Of a DNA stretch of 49,581 nt, positions 13,735 through 20,721 are shown piece after piece (within the stretch, counting starts at the first letter, position 1; every line of letters begins with the position of its first letter). Where the stretch lies: the IMG/VR virus record IMGVR_UViG_3300033145_000268, positions 1 through 49,581 of that record, one strand, 5' to 3'. The position numbers were made by a program, and so were the translations under genes. The notes under the pieces are model-generated. The model ran no database searches. It was given only the letters and a program-made list of their open reading frames with translations, and was not told the DNA's origin. The DNA comes from a virus.

Positions 13735-13947
13735 ATGAGTAAAGTATATTGTAAAAATTGTGAATGGGATGGTGGGCTTTATTTTGGAAAGCAAGGTTGT
13801 TGTTTGAAAAGAAAAGATACAATAAGTGGAAGAATGGTTTGTAGAGCAAGGCATTGGTGGGATAAAACAAAATTAGCCAGAGATTTGAATATAAATAATG
13901 ATTGTCCTCATTATCAAAAAAAAAGAAAGTGGTGGAAATTTTGGTAG
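13735..13947 (+). CDS. Cys-rich mini-protein (70 aa)
   Basis: CKNCEWDGG, GCCLKRK, C-x-A-R-H and a C-terminal DCPHY give a Cys/His set suited to zinc. The tail is aromatic/basic (KKRKWWKFW). Small phage zinc proteins of this sort are frequent in this window. Confidence 0.6.
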   Translation: MSKVYCKNCEWDGGLYFGKQGCCLKRKDTISGRMVCRARHWWDKTKLARDLNINNDCPHYQKKRKWWKFW

Positions 13948-13973
13948 AATAAAATTAAAGAAGTTTAAAAAAT

Positions 13974-14165
13974 ATGCCATTATTCGTTTGTGAGAAATGT
14001 AAAAATATAGAGAATACTGCGCTAGGCAGTTATTGGGCTCAAGAAAAAAAGTTATGTTCTAGGTGTGCTAGGGGAAAGTGGCATAATAAATTTCCAGAAG
14101 AAAAGTTTAACCCAAATAAATGGGAAATAGAAAGGGGCGATTTTATAAAATTAAAAGAAAAATGA
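13974..14165 (+). CDS. Zinc-ribbon mini-protein (63 aa)
   Basis: MPLFVCEKCKNIENTALGSYW then LCSRCARGKWHNKFPEE is a pattern I recognise as a widespread small phage family with two Cys pairs and a conserved GKWH block; no known function. It overlaps the next start. Confidence 0.7.
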   Translation: MPLFVCEKCKNIENTALGSYWAQEKKLCSRCARGKWHNKFPEEKFNPNKWEIERGDFIKLKEK

Positions 14166-14683
14166 TGGCACAAAAAGAAACAATACAAAAATTAAACAGA
14201 AAGGTTGGATCTTTGCTTGTGAAGATGGGAGTATTAAGAATACAGGTGGCTTTTCAGATTAAGCCAACCATTGTAGATGGTAGCAAGTTTAGAAATGAAC
14301 TACGGAATACCACCGATATTAGTACAATTTCTATTATGGATAGAAAATATTATATGACCGATTGGGAGACTTGGAAAGAGATTATAGAACTAGATTGGAC
14401 GGATCAAAAAAAATATATCAAAGAACAATATGACTGTGACGATTTCGCTTTTTCGTTTAAAGCAAGGGCTTCTGAGGTATTTGGACTTAATTCTGTAATG
14501 GCTTGTTATGGAAAGATTTATAACAAGGACACAGGAGCGCTTATTGGAAGCCATTACTGGAATATTATATTAACGGACGACAATAAGGCATATTATTACG
14601 AGCCCATTACCGACAAATATGCGGAAGCTTCTAATAATGTAGTAATTGGTAACTGGCGTTATTCACCAGTCCACTTAAGATAA
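14162..14683 (+). CDS. Transglutaminase/NlpC-like Cys-His protein
   Basis: 173 residues. YDCDDFAFSFKARA gives a putative catalytic Cys, SHYWNIIL a His, and YYEPITD the last conserved acidic turn, the order seen in transglutaminase-like and peptidase folds of phages. It might process cell wall or proteins. Its ATG overlaps the previous TGA; it lies just before the lysis promoter. Confidence 0.55.
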   Translation: MMAQKETIQKLNRKVGSLLVKMGVLRIQVAFQIKPTIVDGSKFRNELRNTTDISTISIMDRKYYMTDWETWKEIIELDWTDQKKYIKEQYDCDDFAFSFKARASEVFGLNSVMACYGKIYNKDTGALIGSHYWNIILTDDNKAYYYEPITDKYAEASNNVVIGNWRYSPVHLR

Positions 14684-14687
14684 AGTC

Positions 14688-14716
14688 TTGACAAAATTAT
14701 TAAAATATGATATACT
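14688..14716 (+). promoter_or_regulatory. Sigma-70-type promoter of the lysis cassette (leaderless)
   Basis: -35 TTGACA at 14688-14693, 17-nt spacer ending TATGA, -10 TATACT at 14711-14716. The ATG at 14723 is at the predicted start, so the holin-like mRNA would be leaderless. Confidence 0.88.
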
Positions 14717-14722
14717 GTTAAA

Positions 14723-14905
14723 ATGATGGAAGAAATACTTAAATCTGCATCTAAGATAGTTTTCATACTAATGGCTCTTAGTACGTGTGTTGGTTTCTTT
14801 TTGGGATTGCTAACTGGTGAACAATTTATGCTTTTATCGGGCATGGCATTTACTTTTTATTTCAGTTCGAAAGGAGATCAAACAAAACCGTATGCCGGGA
14901 AGTAG
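14723..14905 (+). CDS. Holin-like small membrane protein
   Basis: 60 residues with two hydrophobic segments (IVFILMALSTCVGFFLGLL and FMLLSGMAFTFYF) and a polar tail. The lysozyme-like gene 3 nt downstream supports a holin role, making pores that time lysis. Start is ATG at 14723, with a second ATG directly after. Confidence 0.65.
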   Translation: MMEEILKSASKIVFILMALSTCVGFFLGLLTGEQFMLLSGMAFTFYFSSKGDQTKPYAGK

Positions 14906-14908
14906 AAA

Positions 14909-15355
14909 ATGAAATCTTTAGATGATATACCAAATAGGTTAATACTGTTAATACTTACGTTGCTTGCGATAGCAACTTACTTGTTTCCGGTTGGTGCAAT
15001 ACTCAAATGGAGTGACTATGTGTTCGCTAAGAGCGACTCACAGCCCTACACGAGCATTTCTAGAAGCGTCATACAGGCTCAAGCACCACACTACTATTTT
15101 AATCCTATTATAGATTGTCTGATAAAATATGAAAGTTCTGGAAATCCAGAAGCGTACAACAGAAGAGATACTGATGGCAAACCAAAATATGGGATATTAC
15201 AATTCGGGAAAGATACATTTAAAGAATTTTGTATTGACAAGTATGGGCTATATGATAATATATGGAGTGTAAGCTCTCAGAAGACTTGCGCGCACAGAAT
15301 GATACAGGACGGATATGGGGGGAGATGGGGCACATGGAAAAGGTGCAACAATTAA
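14909..15355 (+). CDS. Membrane-anchored lysozyme/lytic transglycosylase-like endolysin
   Basis: 148 residues. A hydrophobic N-terminal segment (LILLILTLLAIATYLFPVGAI) serves as signal or anchor. The domain begins DCLIKYESSGNP with the likely catalytic Glu, then YGILQFGKDTFKEFC, and ends in the GRWGTWKRC block. It would cut peptidoglycan glycan strands outside the membrane. The C-rich short version resembles proteins I associate with Patescibacteria and their viruses, a weak host hint. Confidence 0.75.
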   Translation: MKSLDDIPNRLILLILTLLAIATYLFPVGAILKWSDYVFAKSDSQPYTSISRSVIQAQAPHYYFNPIIDCLIKYESSGNPEAYNRRDTDGKPKYGILQFGKDTFKEFCIDKYGLYDNIWSVSSQKTCAHRMIQDGYGGRWGTWKRCNN

Positions 15356-15394
15356 TTTAGTTTCAAGGTCGTTTTAACAAAATAACAAACAACA

Positions 15395-15508
15395 ATGACA
15401 AACGCAATAATCGAAGCTCTAATAGAGGCAATCAGATATGTAATGTATGCACCTCTTTTAGTACAGCTTGTATTAGTTTCAATGATCGCAAAAAAGATCA
15501 AGAAATAA
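15395..15508 (+). CDS. Small membrane peptide (37 aa)
   Basis: ATG after the usual AACAATG context. One hydrophobic stretch (MYAPLLVQLVLVSMIA) followed by KKIKK. Position behind the endolysin suggests a lysis helper. Confidence 0.5.
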   Translation: MTNAIIEALIEAIRYVMYAPLLVQLVLVSMIAKKIKK

Positions 15509-15553
15509 AAGGTCTATGGGCGTTTATAAACCTTAACAAAAAAAACAACTACA

Positions 15554-15622
15554 ATGATTTTTGACGAACTAGAAAAAGAAGAGTCTACAGAAGAAGGTGC
15601 TGAAGAAAGCACGGAAGAGTAG
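15554..15622 (+). CDS. Possible acidic micro-peptide (22 aa)
   Basis: ATG in the context CTACAATG, identical to real gene starts here; 12 of 22 residues are Asp/Glu. It is preceded by a small hairpin (AAGGT with ACCTT). Low support. Confidence 0.3.
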   Translation: MIFDELEKEESTEEGAEESTEE

Positions 15623-15644
15623 AATCTAACTAAAAACAAAAAAC

Positions 15645-15784
15645 AGACTGCGACACCCCACGTGAGAAAGTAGCTTATGGCACTAACATACAACTTCTAG
15701 GAAAGGTTTTAATCTAGGAGAAACTTAAAAAGCAATTAGCCTTCTACGCACAATTCTACATCGAGGGAGTGGCAGTCTTTTTTA
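15645..15784 (+). ncRNA. Structured RNA ending in intrinsic terminator
   Basis: 140 nt closed by AGACTGC (15645-15651) with GCAGTCT (15772-15778), stacked on CACCCC with GGGAGTG, followed directly by six T. An inner hairpin TTCTAG...CTAGGA sits in the middle. It ends the lysis transcript. Because the closing helix spans the whole unit, it looks like a discrete small RNA rather than a simple terminator. Confidence 0.6.
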
Positions 15785-15799
15785 TTTGGAGAAAATGTC

Positions 15800-15828
15800 T
15801 TGACAGGCTTTGAGATATATGATATATA
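15800..15828 (+). promoter_or_regulatory. Sigma-70-type promoter of the 16-18 kb operon
   Basis: -35 TTGACA at 15800-15805, 17-nt spacer ending TATGA, -10 TATATA at 15823-15828; predicted start ~15835. Confidence 0.85.
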
Positions 15829-15848
15829 GAATGTATCATTATTAATAT

Positions 15849-16018
15849 AGTTCTTTTAGTGGAGGATAGTTAGAGTAGCTATGCAGTGAACCACTTGGTC
15901 TTTGCTTCTTTCCAGAGGTAAGTTAAGATATTTGAAAAACCTAAAGGGTTCTTAGACATAAGAACAGATACACTGTCTTGAAAAAGCCTCGTGCCTCCTT
16001 TCCTCCGCTAAGAGAATT
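15849..16018 (+). ncRNA. Structured 5' RNA with 18-bp end-to-end helix (family member e)
   Basis: 15849-15866 (AGTTCTTTTAGTGGAGGA) pairs with 16001-16018 over 18 bp with three G-U wobbles, closing a 134-nt inside with hairpins such as GTTCTT with AAGAAC (~15949-15967) and ACC/GGT near 15890. The 3' strand contains AGAGAATTATT, shared with the 6047-6179 spacer. It lies between promoter and first gene. Confidence 0.65.
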
Positions 16019-16033
16019 ATTAAAAATAAAACA

Positions 16034-16282
16034 ATGAGAACTATATATTTTAAAAATGCAATAGAAAGTATTTTAAACACAGTAAGCCTTTTTAATGATG
16101 GCGAACTAAAAGAAAAAGAATATGTAAGAGCTATTAGAATACATGCTTTAGCTATTTGTTTAGACGCTGAACAAGCAATAGCACAAGGAGAAATTTCTTT
16201 AGAATTAGAGAAAGGAGAAGATTATGATGACGATACTCCGCCAGAAGAGAAGATAACCGAAAAAGAGTCAGAAGTTAAATAA
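16034..16282 (+). CDS. Hypothetical acidic protein (82 aa)
   Basis: Helical N-terminus (AIESILNTVSLF) and acidic tail (YDDDTPPEEK). ATG in AACAATG context, no SD. First protein gene of its operon. Confidence 0.65.
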   Translation: MRTIYFKNAIESILNTVSLFNDGELKEKEYVRAIRIHALAICLDAEQAIAQGEISLELEKGEDYDDDTPPEEKITEKESEVK

Positions 16283-16320
16283 TTAAAGGTCGAACTATTA
16301 AAAGTGAAAAACAAATTACG

Positions 16321-17046
16321 ATGCTAAAATTTAAAAAGGGCGACATAGTAAGATGTATAGGTGAAGACTTGCTCAAAGGTAAGACCCCCGGGTCTGGATG
16401 GATAAAGAGTTTAGTATTTCAGGTAAAAAGCGTTTCAACAGGTTCAAGGGTTATATGTTGGGGTGGCAAAAACGGCAATGGAGTATATGATGATTTTCTC
16501 GAATTAGCAAAGTCTAAGAAAGTTGTAAAGAAAGAAACCTATATAGGCGGACAAGAAATAAGAGAAGGAGATATCGCTAGTTGTTCCTCATGTGGAGAAC
16601 AGACAGTTAAAATTAATTCCGCAGGCAAGTTTTGTCTTGATCATGTTACTAGATGTACTTATTATTATTGTTGGACTCTAGTAAGAAGAAAGGGTGACAT
16701 TAGAGGATGTGCTAAAGAAGAAACTCCAGAATATTTAACATTGACTAATCAAACAATGCCAAATTTTCCTTTCTGGGGTCAAAGTTTTCCGCAAGTCGAA
16801 GACAAAAGGTATTTTAATAGAAAAACAATTAAAAAACAAACTACAATGCAAAAATTAACATCAAAATTAAAAAGGTTATTCAACAAAGATCTTCGTAAGT
16901 TATACAGGGCAGGTTTTATTGACGATTGTAATAATTTAACTATGACAGGACAAGAAGAATTAGACTTCCTAGTTAGAGACACACACCAAGAAGCATTAGT
17001 TAAAGTTGCAGAAGAAAGAATTAAAGAAGCAGAGAAAAAGAAATAA
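16321..17046 (+). CDS. Two-part hypothetical protein; probable in-frame fusion
   Basis: 241 residues. Part 1: an SH3/KOW-like start (FKKGDIVRCIGEDLLKGK) and a Cys set (CSSCGEQ, FCLDH, CTYYYC, GC) for zinc. Part 2 begins at Met176 (ATG 16846), preceded by ACAAACTACA, the context used before true starts here (15554, 17063), and reads as a free-standing helical protein (LTSKLKRLFNKDLRKLYRAGF). Either two genes fused by stop loss or a second internal start. Functions unknown. Confidence 0.65.
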   Translation: MLKFKKGDIVRCIGEDLLKGKTPGSGWIKSLVFQVKSVSTGSRVICWGGKNGNGVYDDFLELAKSKKVVKKETYIGGQEIREGDIASCSSCGEQTVKINSAGKFCLDHVTRCTYYYCWTLVRRKGDIRGCAKEETPEYLTLTNQTMPNFPFWGQSFPQVEDKRYFNRKTIKKQTTMQKLTSKLKRLFNKDLRKLYRAGFIDDCNNLTMTGQEELDFLVRDTHQEALVKVAEERIKEAEKKK

Positions 17047-17062
17047 TTAACGCTTAACTACA

Positions 17063-17323
17063 ATGAGAAATCCAAAAGACGCTCACCACTTAAGAACACA
17101 ACCATATATGCCATTCGGCTCTATGATGAATGCTTTTGCTGTCATTAATAGTGGAAGAAGAATGGGAACAAAATCTTTCATTAAGAATGCTAAGTTGATT
17201 TTCGAGGCTTCTGTTGAGATAGTTGAGGACAGATATGACGAAGTTCAAAAGGGAATAGCTCCAATTACAGATGAAGGAAACACAACTCCGGGGAAAGTAA
17301 TAGCTAAAGAGTCTAAGTTCTAA
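17063..17323 (+). CDS. Hypothetical protein (86 aa)
   Basis: Begins MRNPKDAHHLRTQPYMPFGS; a helical middle (FIKNAKLIFEASVEIVEDRY). It overlaps the nuclease start by 1 nt. Possibly works with the nuclease. Confidence 0.65.
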   Translation: MRNPKDAHHLRTQPYMPFGSMMNAFAVINSGRRMGTKSFIKNAKLIFEASVEIVEDRYDEVQKGIAPITDEGNTTPGKVIAKESKF

Positions 17324-17931
17324 TGAGTAAAGAAAGAAGCTTTGAGACTATCGTATATGACCATATTAACAAAAGGGGTAGCTACCCTAGAGAAAAGGGT
17401 AAGTATTGGGCTTCCGATTTAAGCTCAATTATAGGGGGCTACCTCCGCCCAGAAGATTTCGGCAAACCAAAAGCGATAGATATATTAGGTTGTCAGAGAA
17501 TTATTACAGGGAATATGGCAGAAGCTAAGATGGTTGAAATACTTAGATCTCAAGGAATTAGGTTTAACGCAGATGTTTTTGACGAACTAAAGTTAGGAAA
17601 GGAGTTTTCCATAGCAAAGGACGGTCAGATAAAGCGCTATCTAAAGATTACAGATGAAATAACGCTAACTGTCAAGCCAGACTTTGTTTTCAATGGCAGA
17701 CCGATAGTAGAAACAAAATATCCTTTTTCAATGAAAGAGATATTAGAAGGTAAAATACCAAAAAGATATACATATCAGCTAGAGGTAGAACACAGAGCAT
17801 TCAATATGCCGGTTCAATTGGGTTTATTCTTCACTCCATTCAATTTAAGAATAATGGATTATAAACCATCAAAGGTTCGATGGAATAATATTAAAAAGAA
17901 ACTCATTGAGTTTCATAAACAAGTAAAATAA
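17323..17931 (+). CDS. PD-(D/E)XK nuclease (Cas4/RecB-like)
   Basis: 202 residues. Motifs in order: GNMAEAKMVEILR (motif I Glu, ~65), VKPDFVF (Asp, ~118), IVETKYP (E-x-K, ~128) and YQLEVE (QxxxE-type, ~150). Such enzymes are DNA exonucleases or repair/recombination nucleases. It is the only clear DNA-processing enzyme in the early region. No iron-sulfur Cys cluster is visible, unlike Cas4. Confidence 0.82.
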   Translation: MSKERSFETIVYDHINKRGSYPREKGKYWASDLSSIIGGYLRPEDFGKPKAIDILGCQRIITGNMAEAKMVEILRSQGIRFNADVFDELKLGKEFSIAKDGQIKRYLKITDEITLTVKPDFVFNGRPIVETKYPFSMKEILEGKIPKRYTYQLEVEHRAFNMPVQLGLFFTPFNLRIMDYKPSKVRWNNIKKKLIEFHKQVK

Positions 17932-17935
17932 TACA

Positions 17936-18340
17936 ATGCCTATTACAGGAAAAAGAAAAGACGCACATTGGGTAGATTCTCTACCTCCAATCGGTACTCA
18001 ATGTACTGATTGTAAAGCGGGATATGTTATAGCAGACAATTTCACATCTGCCAAAGGAGATGATTGGGAAAGAAACACATGCGATAATTGTAACCAACCT
18101 TGGATCAAAAGCAAACCAAGAAGCAAAGAAGAAAATAAGGTAGCTAAGCAAGGCAGAAGTGCTACAGCATCATTAACAGGAGAGATAGTTAGAAACACAG
18201 AAAGAATAGTTACTGCCTTACAGAGGATTTATGATCTTTTGAAGGCACAACACGAAAGTCAAGGAAATCTAGGAGCAAAACTTGACGAAATAGCCGGTTT
18301 GTTGGCTGATAAAACTATGAAAGAAGAGCCAAAAGAGTAA
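17936..18340 (+). CDS. Zinc-knuckle plus helical hypothetical protein (134 aa)
   Basis: CTDCKAG and CDNCNQPW at ~23-50 give a four-Cys site; residues ~75-125 look helical or coiled (EIVRNTERIVTALQRIYDLLK). No assigned family. Confidence 0.65.
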   Translation: MPITGKRKDAHWVDSLPPIGTQCTDCKAGYVIADNFTSAKGDDWERNTCDNCNQPWIKSKPRSKEENKVAKQGRSATASLTGEIVRNTERIVTALQRIYDLLKAQHESQGNLGAKLDEIAGLLADKTMKEEPKE

Positions 18341-18356
18341 TTTGTCAAATATTGTC

Positions 18357-18385
18357 TTGACAAACAAATTGAGATATGTTATATA
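18357..18385 (+). promoter_or_regulatory. Sigma-70-type promoter upstream of the membrane protein and ro60
   Basis: -35 TTGACA at 18357-18362, 17-nt spacer ending ATATGT, -10 TATATA at 18380-18385; start ~18392, leader ~22 nt. The nearest promoter for the Ro60 gene. Confidence 0.82.
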
Positions 18386-18413
18386 GATATAATATAATTA
18401 ATTAACTAAAACA

Positions 18414-18623
18414 ATGGAAAATCCACAACAATTTCAAATCGTTACAGAATGTTTTAAAGAAGTTCATAACTGGGGTAATACAGTTTTTATGAATATTTGT
18501 GATGGGTCTCAGAGCGTTGTTCCTTGGGGAGCAGTAGATTGGATGGGCGGAATTCTAATTGCTGGAATGCTCTGTATTCTTTTAGGTTTAGTAGCGGTGC
18601 TGTTAAAACCTTCTAGGTATTAA
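18414..18623 (+). CDS. Small membrane protein (69 aa)
   Basis: One transmembrane segment (GGILIAGMLCILLGLVAVLL) near the C-terminus after a soluble part. Start context AACAATG. Function unknown; shares its promoter with ro60. Confidence 0.65.
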   Translation: MENPQQFQIVTECFKEVHNWGNTVFMNICDGSQSVVPWGAVDWMGGILIAGMLCILLGLVAVLLKPSRY

Positions 18624-18642
18624 TAAAAAATATAAACTAATT

Positions 18643-18703
18643 TTGGGTAGTGAAGGGTGAGTTACTTCGCGTAAGAACAACACTCGCCCTATTTTCCTCC
18701 CAA
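18643..18703 (+). ncRNA. Y-RNA-like element 1 (ro60 leader)
   Basis: 61 nt. TTGGG/CCCAA ends (18643-18647, 18699-18703), then GGTAGTGA opposite TTTTCCTCC, helix AGGGTGAGT/ACTCGCCCT (18654-18662, 18682-18690), then TTACTTCG in a small hairpin. It ends 10 nt before the ro60 ATG. Same design as the four tandem copies at 20.3-20.9 kb. Naming it a Y RNA is inference from the shared fold and the adjacent Ro60 gene. Confidence 0.75.
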
Positions 18704-18713
18704 CAACAAAACA

Positions 18714-20258
18714 ATGGCAAAATTTAGAGAAAAAACAATAGGTACAAAAACAGAAAACTTTGAAGGAGCTAAGGCTTTTTCACAATCTCCTAAATGGGAG
18801 CTAGTTTCTATGATGCTGACCTCTTTTGTTCAAGATAGTTTTTATGAGTCAGCACAAGAACAGTTAGACAGACTAAGTAATGTAGTGTCTGCTTTAAAAG
18901 ATAAGAGATTTGCTGGCAAAACAGCTATCTTCGCTAGACAAGAATATGGACTTAGAAGCATTACACACGCTTTAATAGGTGAGCTAGTAAAGAACGTTAA
19001 AAATGAGAAATGGACTAAGTTTGCTGTAGAAAAAACAGTAAGACGACCAGATGACATGCTTGAAATGATTGGTTACTACTTATCAAAGTATGGCAAACCA
19101 ATTCCAAACTCATTGAAGAAAGGGTTAAGATTAGCTATTAAAAAGTTTGATACTTATCAATTAGCTAAGTACAGAGGAGATAGAAGTTCAGTCAAAATGG
19201 TTGATTTGTTTAATTTGGTTAAACCAAAACCAACAACAGAGATGACTGAAGCATTTAAGAAGTTAATGGAAGGAAACTTGAAATCAAAGGGCACTTGGGA
19301 ATCTAAGATAACCAAAGCTGGTCAAACTGCTAGTAAGATAGAAGACAAAGAAGAAAGAGAGAAAGAACTCGCTAGATTAAAGAAAGAAAGCTGGGCTGAG
19401 TTGATCAAAACAAAGAAAATTGGATATTTTGCTCTTTTGAGAAACCTTAGAAACATATTGAAAGACTCACCGGAAGTAATGGATGAAGCCCTAACAATGC
19501 TTGTTGATGAAAAACTAATAAAGAAATCTTTAGTAATGCCATTCAGATTCTATTCAGCTTACAAAGAGATTAAGTCTACTGCGTCAACTAAAACCGCTAA
19601 AGTGTTAGACGCTCTTAGCACAGCGCTTGACATTTCTTGTAAGAACATTCCAGACTTAGGTGGGACTACAATGGTTGCTGTTGATAACTCAATGTCAATG
19701 ACTGGAAACCCAATTTCACCTAGAAGTAAAATAAACAGGGCAGAAATAGCTTGTTTATTAGGGGCTATGATGTTTCAAAAAACTGATGATACTTTGACTT
19801 CTGTATTTGCTGATAGCTTAGTTATTACTAACTTGATGAAATCTAATAGTGTTCTAGCTAACATTGAGATTCTTAGAAAAGCATCAGCTGGAGCGGGTGG
19901 CTCAACTAATGGATGGAAAGTTCCAGAGTATTGTAGAAAGAACAAGATTATGGTTGATAATTTCTTAATCTTCTGTGACTTACAAATGTATGACGCTGAA
20001 GGCGTGACTTATTCAAGAACTCCACCAGACAGAGGTAGAAGCTTTAAGAAAGAGATAGAACTATACAGAAAGGAAGTTAATCCTAACGCAAAGGTATATT
20101 CGTTTGACTGTGCCGGATATGGAACTTTACAACTTCCAGCTAACGATCCACGGTCATATTTAATTCCGGGATTTAGTGAGAAAATGTTTGATGTAATCAA
20201 GTTATTAGATTCTGACAGAAACGCTTTAATTAGCAAGATTGAAGAAATAGAATTATAA
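18714..20258 (+). CDS. rsr: Ro60/Rsr RNA-binding ring protein (TROVE + vWA)
   Basis: 514 residues, close to the ~540 of Ro60. The TROVE ring region (~1-310) shows ALLRNLRNIL at 240-249 and LVKPKP at 168-173, typical blocks. The C-terminal vWA domain has the MIDAS metal motif D-N-S-M-S at 324-328. Ro60 threads misfolded RNA ends through its hole and binds Y RNAs on its outer surface; bacterial Rsr with Y RNA works with PNPase in RNA decay. Here its own 5' leader and the next transcript carry Y-RNA-like elements. No rtcB/rtcA neighbours. Ro60 genes in phages are rare. Confidence 0.93.
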   Translation: MAKFREKTIGTKTENFEGAKAFSQSPKWELVSMMLTSFVQDSFYESAQEQLDRLSNVVSALKDKRFAGKTAIFARQEYGLRSITHALIGELVKNVKNEKWTKFAVEKTVRRPDDMLEMIGYYLSKYGKPIPNSLKKGLRLAIKKFDTYQLAKYRGDRSSVKMVDLFNLVKPKPTTEMTEAFKKLMEGNLKSKGTWESKITKAGQTASKIEDKEEREKELARLKKESWAELIKTKKIGYFALLRNLRNILKDSPEVMDEALTMLVDEKLIKKSLVMPFRFYSAYKEIKSTASTKTAKVLDALSTALDISCKNIPDLGGTTMVAVDNSMSMTGNPISPRSKINRAEIACLLGAMMFQKTDDTLTSVFADSLVITNLMKSNSVLANIEILRKASAGAGGSTNGWKVPEYCRKNKIMVDNFLIFCDLQMYDAEGVTYSRTPPDRGRSFKKEIELYRKEVNPNAKVYSFDCAGYGTLQLPANDPRSYLIPGFSEKMFDVIKLLDSDRNALISKIEEIEL

Positions 20259-20262
20259 TTGC

Positions 20263-20291
20263 TTGACAAAGTTCTCAATATGTGCTATACT
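20263..20291 (+). promoter_or_regulatory. Sigma-70-type promoter of the Y-RNA/tRNA transcript
   Basis: -35 TTGACA at 20263-20268 (just after the ro60 stop), 17-nt spacer ending TGTGC, -10 TATACT at 20286-20291. Predicted start ~20298 is the first strand of Y element 2, so the RNA begins with the Ro-type helix. Confidence 0.9.
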
Positions 20292-20295
20292 GGTT

Positions 20296-20370
20296 TTGGG
20301 TAGTGAGGAATAGGGTTACTTCTAAAAATGGAATTTTTTAACAAATACACCCTCTCCGCTTTTCTCCCAA
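20296..20370 (+). ncRNA. Y-RNA-like element 2
   Basis: 75 nt. TTGGG/CCCAA end helix (20296-20300, 20366-20370), GGTAGTGA opposite TTTTCTCC, helix GGA..AGGGT with ACCCT.TCC, TTACTTC, then an AT-rich hairpin (AAAAAT/ATTTTT). No tRNA part. First unit of the tandem. Confidence 0.75.
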
Positions 20371-20385
20371 CCAAAATAAAATACT

Positions 20386-20492
20386 TTGGGTAGTGACAAG
20401 AGAGATACTTCGTCTAATGTAAGACTTTAATTCAACAATTAATTTTGCGGGTTCGATTCCCGCAGTAATCCCTCTCTTAATTTTTCTCCCAA
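20386..20492 (+). ncRNA. Y-RNA-like element 3 with tRNA T arm
   Basis: 107 nt. Same frame: TTGGG/CCCAA, GGTAGTGA, AAGAGAG/CTCTCTT (20398-20404, 20472-20478), TACTTC. The insert has GTCT/AGAC and TTAATT/AATTAA hairpins and a perfect T arm GCGGG-TTCGATT-CCCGC (20447-20463). No matching 5' tRNA half is present. Confidence 0.75.
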
Positions 20493-20504
20493 TCTAATAT
20501 TTAC

Positions 20505-20710
20505 TTGAGGTAGTGAGGTCAGAGTTACTTCGTAGCCGTAAGGCTACTCTAACAAATGCCCTTTGGGGCTCTTGTACGCAGTAATGCGAATAATTAACTG
20601 TGCAGTAAGCCGTAAGACTTATCTCGCAGTTGCCAAGCTATACTATTATTTTACTAGGATTTAATAGTGCTACTACTCTAGAACCACTCTGGTCGTTTTT
20701 CTCCTCTTAA
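20505..20710 (+). ncRNA. Y-RNA-like element 4 (large, GUAA tetraloops)
   Basis: 206 nt. GAGG/CCTC ends, GGTAGTGA, CAGAGT (20520-20525) with ACTCTG (20686-20691), TTACTTC. The insert holds at least three hairpins capped by GTAA (GTAGCC-GTAA-GGCTAC; CGCA-GTAA-TGCG; a weaker third ~20609-20620) and GCCC-TTT-GGGGC. GNRA loops often dock into receptors, so a folded domain is likely. Confidence 0.65.
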
Positions 20711-20721
20711 CAAACAAATAC

